Of a stretch of DNA of 64,000 bases, positions 17,713 through 25,697 are shown piece after piece (within the stretch, counting starts at the first letter, position 1; the number at the start of each line of letters is the position of its first letter). The position numbers and the translations under genes are program-made. The stretch spans positions 159,210-223,209 of the forward strand of contig VGFP01000002.1 of NCBI GenBank assembly GCA_016868855.1, in the 5' to 3' direction. Below the pieces are notes generated by a model. The model ran no database searches. It had not been told where the DNA came from and saw only the letters and a program-made list of their open reading frames with translations. This DNA is from Bacteroidota bacterium (GTDB lineage: Bacteria > Bacteroidota > Bacteroidia > Chitinophagales > Chitinophagaceae).

Positions 17713-18267
17713 ATGAAAATTAAAATGCTGTGTGCTTTTTTATTGATAGCAGTCTTTGGATTTATAAGTTGCAAAAAAGAAAAAGTAGATCCAAATGAAG
17801 GTGAAGTGATCACTACTGTGAGAGTAAAATTAACGGAGAAAGTTCTTGGCGGTACAGGTGCCTTGACGGTCTTTGAATTCAAAGACCTGGATGGAGAAGG
17901 CGGTGCCGCACCATCGAAGTTTGATGAGATTACACTACAGAAAGGAAAGATCTATGATTGTGTGTTGGAATTATTGAATGAAAGTGTGAGTCCGGCAGAC
18001 AATATCACTGCGGAAATTATTAAGGAGGCAAATGACCATCAGTTTTACTTTTCATCGACCAACGGATTGGTTGTATTCAGCAATCTCAATTTAGACGGAA
18101 AGGGATTTCCCTTGGGAATTTCATCCATATGGACTGCTTCATCCAGTGCTGGAACAGGAACACTGAACATCACACTGAAGCACAAGCCAGGTGCCAAGAC
18201 TGCGAATGACAATATCAATGTTGGAGAGACAGATATTTCATTGGATTTCAAAGTGAAGGTTCTTTGA
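17713..18267 (+). CDS. lipoprotein of the TonB-receptor-associated 'type 1 periplasmic binding fold' family
   Basis: 184 residues from the ATG at 17713, with a lipoprotein signal peptide and lipobox (AVFGFISC, Cys about 18). The body shows the pattern of a Bacteroidota family generally labelled 'type 1 periplasmic binding fold superfamily protein': VITTVRVKLTEK, a DLDGEGGAAP turn, QKGKIYDCVLELLNESVSP, an acidic His-containing EANDHQFYF, GKGFPLGISSIW and TLKHKPGAKT near the end. The name reflects automated annotation rather than a tested function. Its place 16 bp after the receptor gene suggests a surface or periplasmic partner in uptake of the same ligand. The lone His residues would suit metal binding, which is inference. 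Confidence 0.85.
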   Translation: MKIKMLCAFLLIAVFGFISCKKEKVDPNEGEVITTVRVKLTEKVLGGTGALTVFEFKDLDGEGGAAPSKFDEITLQKGKIYDCVLELLNESVSPADNITAEIIKEANDHQFYFSSTNGLVVFSNLNLDGKGFPLGISSIWTASSSAGTGTLNITLKHKPGAKTANDNINVGETDISLDFKVKVL

Positions 18268-18290
18268 TCCAGAGCCGGTAACTTTGGTGC

Positions 18291-18740
18291 ATGGAACTTT
18301 CTATCAACACCCCTGCATTGTTGTTTCCTGCCATCAGCTTATTGTTGTTGGCATACACAAATCGATTTTTAGCGATTGCTAATTTGGTCCGCAAATTGTT
18401 TGACGAATACAACAAGGTAAACGACAAGCAAAACCTTGCTGCACAGATCAAGAGCTTGCGCAATCGCCTGAATTATATTCGCTACATGCAAGGGTTTGGC
18501 GTATTCAGTTTTCTTCTGTGTGTCAGTTCAATGTATTTTGTGTACAACATGTGGCAGTCGATGGCAAAGGCAACTTTCGCTGTCAGTTTGATTGCTTTGA
18601 TGATATCCCTGATATTTTCATTAGTTGAGATACTGCAAAGCACCTCTGCCTTAGAGCTTTTGCTGAGTGAAGTGGAAGGCCTGACGGATCCATCACTTCT
18701 TGATAAGATGTTGCACCGCAAGGAAGATTCAAAGGATTGA
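18291..18740 (+). CDS. DUF2721-family membrane protein
   Basis: 149 residues. The N-terminus INTPALLFPAISLLLLAYTNRFLAIANLVRKL is diagnostic of the DUF2721 family. Three membrane helices are visible at about 8-25, 66-90 and 95-118, with a charged loop between the first and second (KVNDKQNLAAQIKSLRNRL) and a cytoplasmic-looking tail. No function is established for the family. The gene begins 23 bp after the lipoprotein gene, so it may belong to the TonB-receptor transcript, and its TGA stop abuts the stop of the convergent ABC exporter with no gap. Confidence 0.88.
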   Translation: MELSINTPALLFPAISLLLLAYTNRFLAIANLVRKLFDEYNKVNDKQNLAAQIKSLRNRLNYIRYMQGFGVFSFLLCVSSMYFVYNMWQSMAKATFAVSLIALMISLIFSLVEILQSTSALELLLSEVEGLTDPSLLDKMLHRKEDSKD

Positions 18741-20510
18741 TCAGATGCGCTTTCTTTCTCCGATCTGCTGCCTCCACATGGCATAATAGAGTCCCTTGAG
18801 TGCAATCAGTTCATCATGGGATCCTGTTTCCACGATCTCACCTTTTTCCAATACGTAGATCCTGTCTGCATGCATGATCGTTGAGAGGCGGTGTGCAATC
18901 AACAATGTGATCTGCTCTTTTCTTGCTGAAATGGAGCGAATTGTTTCAGTGATTTCTTCTTCTGTGATGGAATCCAGCGCAGAGGTTGCTTCATCAAACA
19001 GCAGGAGTCGGGGATTTCTAAGCAAAGACCTGGCGATGGATATTCTTTGTTTTTCCCCTCCTGATAATTTTAATCCTCCTTCACCAATTACACTGTTGAT
19101 GCCATTGTCTGCTCTTTGCAACAGAGAGTGACAGGATGCTTTGTCCAATGCCCGTTGAATTTCCTCTTCAGTTGCAGAAGGGTTTACAAATAAAAGATTT
19201 TCTTTGATGGTGCCTGAAAACAACTGTGTATCCTGCGTAACAAATCCAATTTGTTTTCTCAGATCTTCAAAATTGATTTCATTTTCATCCAATCCGTTGT
19301 ATAAAATTTTTCCTTCTTGAGGACGGTAGAGTCCTACGAGCAATTTCATCAATGTGGTTTTTCCGGAACCTGAGGGGCCAACAAAAGCAACGGTTTCACC
19401 TCTTTTGACACTGAATGAAATGTTATCAATGGCTTTTTGTTTGGCAGTGATGTGCTGAAAACCAACTTGCTTGAATTGCAGTGATTCAGTGTCGCCCAGG
19501 TGGATTGGGACTTCCGGGACTTTCTCTGGTTCTTTTTCCATCAATTTATGGTAGTTACCGATGGATGCTTCTGCTTCTCTGTAAGACAAAATTATATTTC
19601 CAATTTCCTGCAGCGGGCCAAAAATAAAGAAGGAAAAAAATTGCATGGTAACCATTTCGTGTGGCTGCATGGAATCTTTGAATATGAGATACATCAGCAA
19701 AAACAGGATAACCTGTCTGAGTGTATTGACCAAAGTTCCCTGTAAGAAACTGATGCTTCTGATGCGTTTGACTTTTGTCAATTCAAGTCCCAGTATTTTA
19801 TAGGTATCCGCGTTCAATCGCTTTACTTCCTGCTGAGTGAGTCCGAGGCTTTTTACCAACTCAATATTTCTTAAACTTTCAGTTGTTGTTCCCGCCAGGG
19901 AAGTGGTGCTGCTGACAATATTTTTCTGTATTTGTTTTACTTTTTTACTCAGCAAATTGGTTCCTACACTTAAAAGTGTAATTCCTGCGATGTATGCAAT
20001 GGGAACGGACCAATGGATGTAGATGGAAGCGTATACAAATACGAAAGTGATGCCTACCAAAATGGCAAACATCGCATTGAGAAAATAGTTGATGAATTTT
20101 TCAGTATCGGTTCTTACTTTGGTCAGCACGCTCAATGTTTCGCCGCTGCGTTGGTCTTCAAATTCCTGATAAGGAAGTTTCATCGCATGTTGGAGTCCAT
20201 CGGTAAAAATCCTCGCACCAAATTTTTGTATGACAACATTGGCAAAATAATCCTGAAAATTTTTAGCAATTCTGCTCACCATGGCAGTCCCCATTGACAT
20301 CAGCAGGAGTGTGAGCGTAGTTGAAAAAAACAGATCCCAGGTCATGGGATTTCCATCTTCTTGATGGGTATTGATCTCTTGGGAAAGCTTGATGATTCTT
20401 CCGAATATAATTGGATCAATCAATGAGAACACAGTGTTGACAGTGGCCAACAACAGGGTAAGTGCAATCAGCCATTTATATGGTTTGAGGTAGGTTGCAA
20501 GTAATTTCAT
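18741..20510 (-). CDS. ABC transporter, fused permease and ATPase (MsbA/exporter type)
   Basis: 589-residue half-transporter that would work as a homodimer. The membrane domain covers about residues 1-320 with six helices. The nucleotide-binding domain has Walker A (GPSGSGKTTL, about 380), the Q-loop in GFVTQDTQLFSGTIKENLLF, the signature LSGGEKQR, Walker B (LLLFDEATSALD) and the switch His in LLIAHRLST. Bacteroidota exporters of this kind move lipids or peptides, but the substrate is unknown. It ends a five-gene minus-strand row (DUF3127, COG2509, ABC ATPase, ABC permease, this gene) with gaps of 11-48 bp. Confidence 0.93.
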   Translation of the reverse strand: MKLLATYLKPYKWLIALTLLLATVNTVFSLIDPIIFGRIIKLSQEINTHQEDGNPMTWDLFFSTTLTLLLMSMGTAMVSRIAKNFQDYFANVVIQKFGARIFTDGLQHAMKLPYQEFEDQRSGETLSVLTKVRTDTEKFINYFLNAMFAILVGITFVFVYASIYIHWSVPIAYIAGITLLSVGTNLLSKKVKQIQKNIVSSTTSLAGTTTESLRNIELVKSLGLTQQEVKRLNADTYKILGLELTKVKRIRSISFLQGTLVNTLRQVILFLLMYLIFKDSMQPHEMVTMQFFSFFIFGPLQEIGNIILSYREAEASIGNYHKLMEKEPEKVPEVPIHLGDTESLQFKQVGFQHITAKQKAIDNISFSVKRGETVAFVGPSGSGKTTLMKLLVGLYRPQEGKILYNGLDENEINFEDLRKQIGFVTQDTQLFSGTIKENLLFVNPSATEEEIQRALDKASCHSLLQRADNGINSVIGEGGLKLSGGEKQRISIARSLLRNPRLLLFDEATSALDSITEEEITETIRSISARKEQITLLIAHRLSTIMHADRIYVLEKGEIVETGSHDELIALKGLYYAMWRQQIGERKRI

Positions 20511-20558
20511 ACTGCGAAACTACGCCAATTTCAAGCAACGATGTTTAAACGTTGATGC

Positions 20559-21890
20559 CTAACTTTTTCTGAATGTCCATTTGATCATTTCCTTCCAGGT
20601 AACTTTTTTTCCATACAGCAGGATACCTGTTCTGTAAATCTTTCCAGCAAACCAGGTAGTGAAAATAAATCCGCCTACCAAACTCAACATGGATGCAGCC
20701 ATTTGCCAATACGGGACTGTATTGGGTACACCAAATGGAATTCTGCCCATCATAATAATAGGAGAAGTAAAGGGAATGACGCTCAACCATACAGCCATGC
20801 TGCTGCTTGGATTGGCTAGTACGCCATTCAATACAACAAAAGAGAAAATAATGGGCATGGTGATGGGAAGCATCAGTTGTTGCGCCTCTTGTGGATCTTC
20901 ATTGATGACACTTCCAACTGCTGCAAAGAGAGAGGCATAGAAAAGGTAACCACCCAGAAAATAAAACAGAAAGAATCCGATGATCAGGAACCAATTTACT
21001 CCCTCGGTGAGTGTTGCTTTTGCTTCCAAGATTTTGGATGCCATGTCTGCATTGCCCATTGTAGCACCGGGGACTTGCGATTGCTGCATTTGCTGTGCCT
21101 GCTGAATGGTCTCAGTGGGCAGAAACATGGTAAGCGATGTTAACAGTGCAACAATCAGAGCAATCCACAACAACAGCTGTGTGAGTCCAACGCCAGCAAT
21201 CCCGATGATCTTGCCCAACATGAGTTCAAATGGTTTGCAGGAAGAAACAATTACTTCTGCAATGCGGTTGGTTTTTTCTTCTGCTACACCACGCATGACC
21301 ATTGAACCAAAAATGAACATGGTCATATAAATTAAAATACCGCTTCCAAATCCAATACCATATGCGAGTCCTGCGTTTGATTCCTTGTTCTTTCCTTTTT
21401 CATCCTCCACCAAATTCTTGAGTGTGACATTTTCTTTGGATGCATTTTTAATGGAATCCAGTGTTGCTTTTTGGATGCCTCTTTCAAGCAACAAATTGTT
21501 TTCAACTGCCTTGTTCAATTGTCGATCGATGTAGTTGGATTTTTCGAGTCCCAATTGTTTTTTGGAATGAATGTTTCCAACCAGTTTATCATTTTCTATG
21601 AACGTGTACATAACTCCGTCGAATCCTTTGTCAGCATAATTATTTGAATCCACACCCTGTGTAAATTCAAATTGCAGGTCACCTTTTTCAGAAACCAAAT
21701 TCCCCTTTAAAAAACCAGGGTCGTTTGCAACAGCAATTTTAGTCTCTTCTCTGATGGTGGCGGCGAAATAGGCAGAACCAAAAATGAAAATGATGAATAC
21801 CAATGGTATTAAAATGGTCATCAGCAAAAATCTTTTATTGCTGACCCTGGTAATGTATTCTCTTTGTATGATGAGTGATACTTTGTTCAT
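20559..21890 (-). CDS. ABC-2 type transporter permease (NatB-like)
   Basis: 443 residues. The protein starts with KVSLIIQREYITRVSNKRFLLMTILIPLVF, a cytoplasmic segment running into the first membrane helix, followed by a large extracytoplasmic domain (about 45-175) and five further helices. The motif VMRGVAEEKTNRIAEVIVSSCKPFELMLGKIIG is characteristic of the NatB/YhaP group. It is 11 bp downstream of the gene for its ATPase, so the two form one exporter. In Bacillus the NatAB pair exports Na+; the substrate here is not known. Confidence 0.93.
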   Translation of the reverse strand: MNKVSLIIQREYITRVSNKRFLLMTILIPLVFIIFIFGSAYFAATIREETKIAVANDPGFLKGNLVSEKGDLQFEFTQGVDSNNYADKGFDGVMYTFIENDKLVGNIHSKKQLGLEKSNYIDRQLNKAVENNLLLERGIQKATLDSIKNASKENVTLKNLVEDEKGKNKESNAGLAYGIGFGSGILIYMTMFIFGSMVMRGVAEEKTNRIAEVIVSSCKPFELMLGKIIGIAGVGLTQLLLWIALIVALLTSLTMFLPTETIQQAQQMQQSQVPGATMGNADMASKILEAKATLTEGVNWFLIIGFFLFYFLGGYLFYASLFAAVGSVINEDPQEAQQLMLPITMPIIFSFVVLNGVLANPSSSMAVWLSVIPFTSPIIMMGRIPFGVPNTVPYWQMAASMLSLVGGFIFTTWFAGKIYRTGILLYGKKVTWKEMIKWTFRKS

Positions 21891-21901
21891 ATTGCTATGT
21901 A

Positions 21902-22837
21902 TTAAGCTGGTTGAAATTGTCTGGTTTCAGGGGTTCCCTGCACCAATTCAATGAATATATCGTTCAAGGAGGGAAGTATTTCATTGAATGAAGTGATGCT
22001 TGCTTGTTTATCGATGAAGTGGGAAAGGACTTGGTTGTTGTTGAATTCGCTGTTGATTTTTATTTTAAGTTTTTTCCCGTTGAAAGCTTCAACATGGAAA
22101 AGATGGGTCGCGGTATGTTCTGCCACCAATGCATGCTCGAATTCTATTTCAAAAATATTTTTCTTGAACTGCTGTTTGATTGCTCCTACGCCACCGTCCA
22201 AAATTTTATTGCCTTTGTTCACCAGTACAATATGATCGCAGATCTCTTCTACCTGTTCCATCCTATGTGTACTGAAAATGATCGTGGCGCCTTGTTGCGC
22301 CAATCTGAAAATTTCATCTTTAATCAGGTTGGCATTCACCGGATCCAATCCGCTGAAAGGCTCATCCAATATGATCAAATCAGGTTGGTGCAGCACGGTT
22401 GTAACAAACTGAAGCTTCTGGCTCATGCCTTTGCTCAGGTCTTCCACTTTTTTATTCCACCATGATACCATGTTGAATTTGATAAACCATTCTTTGGTTC
22501 GCTCTTTCGCTTCTTTTTTATCCAATCCTTTCAGTTGTGCAAGGTAGAGCACTTGCTCTCCGATTTTCATTTTTTTATACAGACCTCTTTCTTCCGGCAT
22601 GTAGCCAATGTTGGCAACATCGGTGAGTGGATTGAAAGGCTGATTGTTCAGCAGGATATTTCCTTCATCGGGATAAAAAATTCCTGTGATCATTCGGAGC
22701 AAGGTTGTTTTTCCTGCACCGTTTGGTCCGAGGAGTCCGAATATAGAGCCTTTGTTGATTGTGAAGCTGATATCATCAACAGCTTTTTGTCCTGAAAAAT
22801 ATTTTTTCAGGTGTTGAATTTCAAGGGCAGTGTTCAT
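21902..22837 (-). CDS. ABC transporter ATP-binding protein (NatA-like)
   Basis: 311-residue soluble ATPase that drives the permease encoded immediately downstream. It has Walker A GPNGAGKTTLL (about 36-44), the Q-loop GYMPEERGLYKKM, the signature LSKGMSQKL, Walker B LIILDEPFSGLDP and the switch His in FSTHRMEQ. About 80 residues after the ATPase core form the regulatory tail seen in NatA-type proteins. The spacing (11 bp to the permease, 38 bp from the flavoprotein gene) suggests one transcript. Confidence 0.95.
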   Translation of the reverse strand: MNTALEIQHLKKYFSGQKAVDDISFTINKGSIFGLLGPNGAGKTTLLRMITGIFYPDEGNILLNNQPFNPLTDVANIGYMPEERGLYKKMKIGEQVLYLAQLKGLDKKEAKERTKEWFIKFNMVSWWNKKVEDLSKGMSQKLQFVTTVLHQPDLIILDEPFSGLDPVNANLIKDEIFRLAQQGATIIFSTHRMEQVEEICDHIVLVNKGNKILDGGVGAIKQQFKKNIFEIEFEHALVAEHTATHLFHVEAFNGKKLKIKINSEFNNNQVLSHFIDKQASITSFNEILPSLNDIFIELVQGTPETRQFQPA

Positions 22838-22875
22838 TGCATAAAATTACGGCAGTATAGAATGCGTTTTACTTT

Positions 22876-24462
22876 TTATTGATGAGTGGCGTGAATTGCA
22901 TTTGCCACCTTTATGCCATCCATGGCAGCGCTTACAATGCCTCCAGCATACCCTGCACCTTCTCCACAGGGATACAGATTGGTGATTTGTGGGTGATGGA
23001 GCCTCTCCTGATCTCTTGGAATTCTCACTGGTGAAGAAGTTCTGCTCTCTGGCGCAACAATGATGGCTTCTTCTGTGAGATAACCTTTCATTTTTTTTCC
23101 GAATGATTTGAAGCCTTCTCTCAATGTTTTGGATATGAATTCTGGCAGCAATTGATTGATATCAACCGAATGAACGCCTCTTACATAAGAAGTTTCTGGC
23201 AAGCTGCTGGATATTTTTCCTTTGATAAAATCCGTCATTCTTTGTGCAGGTGCGATAAATGCACCCCCGCCAGAAGCAAATGCTTTTCTTTCCACCATTT
23301 CCTGAAAATCATGCAAAACCAAATTCCCCCTTGTCCCTTGTTTCTTGTCCCTTGTTTCTTTCATCACATCCCCCATTTCAACTTGCACCACCATTCCTGA
23401 ATTGGCGAAGGGATTGTTTCTTTTCGAGGGACTCCATCCGTTTACAACCAGCATTTCTTGTGAGGTGGATGCTGTTGCAATGATTCCGCCAGGGCACATG
23501 CAAAAAGAAAATACACCTCTGTTGTTTACTTGATCAACGAGTTGATAGGATGCAGAAGGAAGATAATTGTCTCTTTCCTGCCAAACTGGACAATGGTATT
23601 GGATAGAGTCGATTAATTTTTGCGGATGCTCAATTCTGACACCCAGTGCAAATGGTTTTGGCTCGATGAGTATATTTTTTTCATCCAGCAAGTAGAAAAT
23701 ATCTTTTGCAGAATGTCCGGTTGCAAGAATGATCTGATCTGCTTCAAATGTCGCTCCTGATGCAGTCTTCACCTTTTTAATGGAATTTTTTTCAATGTGA
23801 AAATCAGTCAGCTTTTCATTGAAGTGCACTTCTCCACCGGATCCTATAATCTGATCTCTCATGGATGCTATGATGCCAGGAAGCTTGTTGGTTCCAATAT
23901 GCGGATGAGCAGTGTAAAGAATAGATGGATCTGCCCCGAATTGCACCAGCAGTTGCAGAATTTTATCAACGCTTCCTCTTTTGTTGCTGCGGGTATATAG
24001 TTTTCCATCGCTGTACGTCCCAGCACCACCTTCGCCAAAACAATAGTTGCTCTCTTCGTTTAATACTCCCTCGCGGTTCAGTATTGCGAGGTCTCTTCTT
24101 CTTTCACGAACATTTTTTCCTCTTTCCAGTATGATGGGTTTGATTCCATGCAGGATCAGTTCAAGCGCTGCAAAGAGGCCAGCCGGACCAGCACCGATGA
24201 TGATCGTGCGATGAGCGGAGCGATGAACATCTGGGAAATTGAAAACCGGGGCATGGGATTCTTGAAAAGGCTCATCCACAAAGGCCTTCAGCTTTAGGTT
24301 GATTTTAACATCCTGCTTTCTAGCGTCAATCGATTTTTTCAGGATCTGAAACCCCGTAATTTTTTTGGGTTGTACCGCAAGATGCCTGGCCAGTTCAGTT
24401 TGTATGGTTGCAGCATCGGCTGCATCTTTCGGAGAAAGTTGCAATTGAATTTCCTGCTGCAT
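22876..24462 (-). CDS. FAD-dependent oxidoreductase of the COG2509 family
   Basis: 528 residues from the ATG at 24462; an in-frame TTG two codons upstream is less likely. A dinucleotide-binding motif (IIIGAGPAGLFAALEL, about 90-105), EGGAGTYSDGKLYTRSNKRG and the C-terminal YPCGEGAGYAGGIVSAAMDGIKVA identify the COG2509 'uncharacterized FAD-dependent dehydrogenase' family. The N-terminal ~80 residues are the usual small domain (LARHLAVQPKKITGFQILKKSIDARK). The physiological substrate is not known. A 28-bp tandem repeat at 23331-23358 encodes an unusual charged stretch (ETRDKKQGTRGN) about residues 372-384, apparently an insertion in a loop. Confidence 0.92.
   Translation of the reverse strand: MQQEIQLQLSPKDAADAATIQTELARHLAVQPKKITGFQILKKSIDARKQDVKINLKLKAFVDEPFQESHAPVFNFPDVHRSAHRTIIIGAGPAGLFAALELILHGIKPIILERGKNVRERRRDLAILNREGVLNEESNYCFGEGGAGTYSDGKLYTRSNKRGSVDKILQLLVQFGADPSILYTAHPHIGTNKLPGIIASMRDQIIGSGGEVHFNEKLTDFHIEKNSIKKVKTASGATFEADQIILATGHSAKDIFYLLDEKNILIEPKPFALGVRIEHPQKLIDSIQYHCPVWQERDNYLPSASYQLVDQVNNRGVFSFCMCPGGIIATASTSQEMLVVNGWSPSKRNNPFANSGMVVQVEMGDVMKETRDKKQGTRGNLVLHDFQEMVERKAFASGGGAFIAPAQRMTDFIKGKISSSLPETSYVRGVHSVDINQLLPEFISKTLREGFKSFGKKMKGYLTEEAIIVAPESRTSSPVRIPRDQERLHHPQITNLYPCGEGAGYAGGIVSAAMDGIKVANAIHATHQ
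23331..23358. repeat. tandem heptad repeat, two copies of a 14-mer, inside the COG2509 gene
   Basis: The + strand reads TTGTCCC TTGTTTC twice in perfect tandem (23331-23344 and 23345-23358), that is, four heptads that all begin with TTGT. It is preceded by a run of C and followed by TTTC, which looks like partial further units. The length is not a multiple of three, so successive copies are translated in different frames. Confidence 0.9.
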
Positions 24463-24476
24463 TGTCAACTGAAAAA

Positions 24477-24860
24477 TTAGAACGGTAAATCGTCGGCAAT
24501 GCCTTGCTGGCTTTCCGGATCAGGAGAAAATGCTGGAGGGGCATCTACCGGTCCGCTTGAACTTCCCATGCTAACCTGTTCAATTCTCCAAGCATCCAGG
24601 TTGGTGATATAGTTGGTCTGACCGTTTTTCTCCCATTTGGATCCTTTGATGTTGAACATTACTTTCACACCATCTCCAATTTTGTAGCGATCCAGAATGG
24701 TGGTTCTGTCCTGTACGGTTTGGAACTTAACAAAATTTGTAATGGTTCTTCCGTTGATATCTTCGTTTGTTTCAACAACAAATTCTCTGGTTTTAAAAGT
24801 TGCACTTCTTTGAACTGTTTCACCAATGCTTACAATTTTTCCTGATAGATCGAATCCCAT
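24477..24860 (-). CDS. DUF3127 protein, single-stranded-DNA-binding-like
   Basis: 127 residues. The body (GFDLSGKIVSIGETVQRS, FKTREFVVET, YKIGDGVKVMFNIKGSKWEKNG) matches the Bacteroidota family DUF3127 and has the strand pattern of an OB fold. The last ~35 residues are Pro/Ser/Gly-rich and disordered and end in ADDLPF, very like the acidic tip (DDDIPF) by which SSB recruits replication and repair proteins. This suggests a DNA-binding accessory SSB. It is the first gene of the minus-strand row and starts 14 bp before the COG2509 gene. It is divergent from the 5'-nucleotidase pair. Confidence 0.88.
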   Translation of the reverse strand: MGFDLSGKIVSIGETVQRSATFKTREFVVETNEDINGRTITNFVKFQTVQDRTTILDRYKIGDGVKVMFNIKGSKWEKNGQTNYITNLDAWRIEQVSMGSSSGPVDAPPAFSPDPESQQGIADDLPF

Positions 24861-24932
24861 ATAACTGAATTAATTTTTGCGAAGTTATCATATTATCCAC
24901 GGATTTTGAAACAGTCCTAGCTCAAAACTGAT

Positions 24933-24940
24933 TAGCTTTG
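24933..24940 (+). promoter_or_regulatory. -7 box upstream of the split 5'-nucleotidase operon
   Basis: TAGCTTTG matches TAnnTTTG and lies 16 nt before the ATG at 24957. The nearest TTTTG (24904-24908) is 24 nt upstream, longer than the optimum 19. Confidence 0.38.
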
Positions 24941-24956
24941 TCAGCACTTATTAGAA

Positions 24957-25697
24957 ATGATGCGTCTTCCATCCTTTTTTATTGCGTTTTTGTTCTTTTT
25001 GATTGGCTGTGTTCCTACACAGGAAGTTCGCAATATCAAATATGCTGGATATTCTGTGGGCCGCCATCAGCAGGTGGACTCCACCTATGTTGAAATGCTT
25101 TCCTATTATGCCGACAGTGTGAACAAGACCATGGGAGAGTATTTGGTTGAAAATGAAGCAGATTTACTGAAAGAGACTCCAAATAGTGCACTGGGTAATT
25201 TTTTGGCAGATGCGTATCTATGGGCAGCGAAATCCAAGATTGATCCGAGGGCTGAAATAGCTTTCATGAACCATGGAGGCGTCAGGATCTTTCGAATGGC
25301 CAAGGGACCCGTCAACCGGGGTATGATCTACGAGGTCATGCCATTCGATAATTTGATCTGTATTGTTCAAGTAAAGGGCAATATTTTGAAAAATTATTTA
25401 AACAGAATTGCTCAAGAAGGGGGAGGAGGTGGACAATCGGGTGTGACCATGCGTCTGGAAAACAATCAGGCAACTGATATATCAATCAATGGAACACCGC
25501 TTGATTTGAACCGGACCTATTTTATGGTGAACTCTGATTATCAGGTGGATGGAGGCGGCGGCTTCACTGCATTCAAAAACCTCCAGCAGAACAGATCTGC
25601 CTATTTGCAAAGAGATGCCATCATTGATTATTGCAAGTGGCTGAAAATGGAGGGTAAAAAAATCAATCACGCAACGCTAAAAAGAATTGTAAAATGA
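24957..25697 (+). CDS. 5'-nucleotidase C-terminal domain protein, lipoprotein
   Basis: 246 residues; the lipobox LFFLIGC near residue 20 marks a lipoprotein. The remainder matches only the C-terminal, substrate-specificity domain of UshA-type 5'-nucleotidases: the adenosine-clamp-type turn in LGNFLADAYLWAAK, AFMNHGGVRIFRMAKGPVNRG, VMPFDNLICIVQVKG and NSDYQVDGGGGFTAFK. The metallophosphatase half is encoded by the next gene, which begins inside this one (ATGA overlap, 25694-25697). The two products probably assemble in the periplasm into one nucleotidase that salvages extracellular nucleotides. Confidence 0.9.
   Translation: MMRLPSFFIAFLFFLIGCVPTQEVRNIKYAGYSVGRHQQVDSTYVEMLSYYADSVNKTMGEYLVENEADLLKETPNSALGNFLADAYLWAAKSKIDPRAEIAFMNHGGVRIFRMAKGPVNRGMIYEVMPFDNLICIVQVKGNILKNYLNRIAQEGGGGGQSGVTMRLENNQATDISINGTPLDLNRTYFMVNSDYQVDGGGGFTAFKNLQQNRSAYLQRDAIIDYCKWLKMEGKKINHATLKRIVK

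Noticed and set aside
23331..23358. CRISPR-like repeat
   Set aside because: Heptads are contiguous without spacers and lie inside a coding region; no cas gene is present.
24893..24901. DnaA-box-like TTATCCACG near the split nucleotidase, about 2 kb before dnaA, as a sign of oriC
   Set aside because: Only one imperfect box is seen; the dnaA upstream gap has no cluster of boxes and no clear unwinding element.
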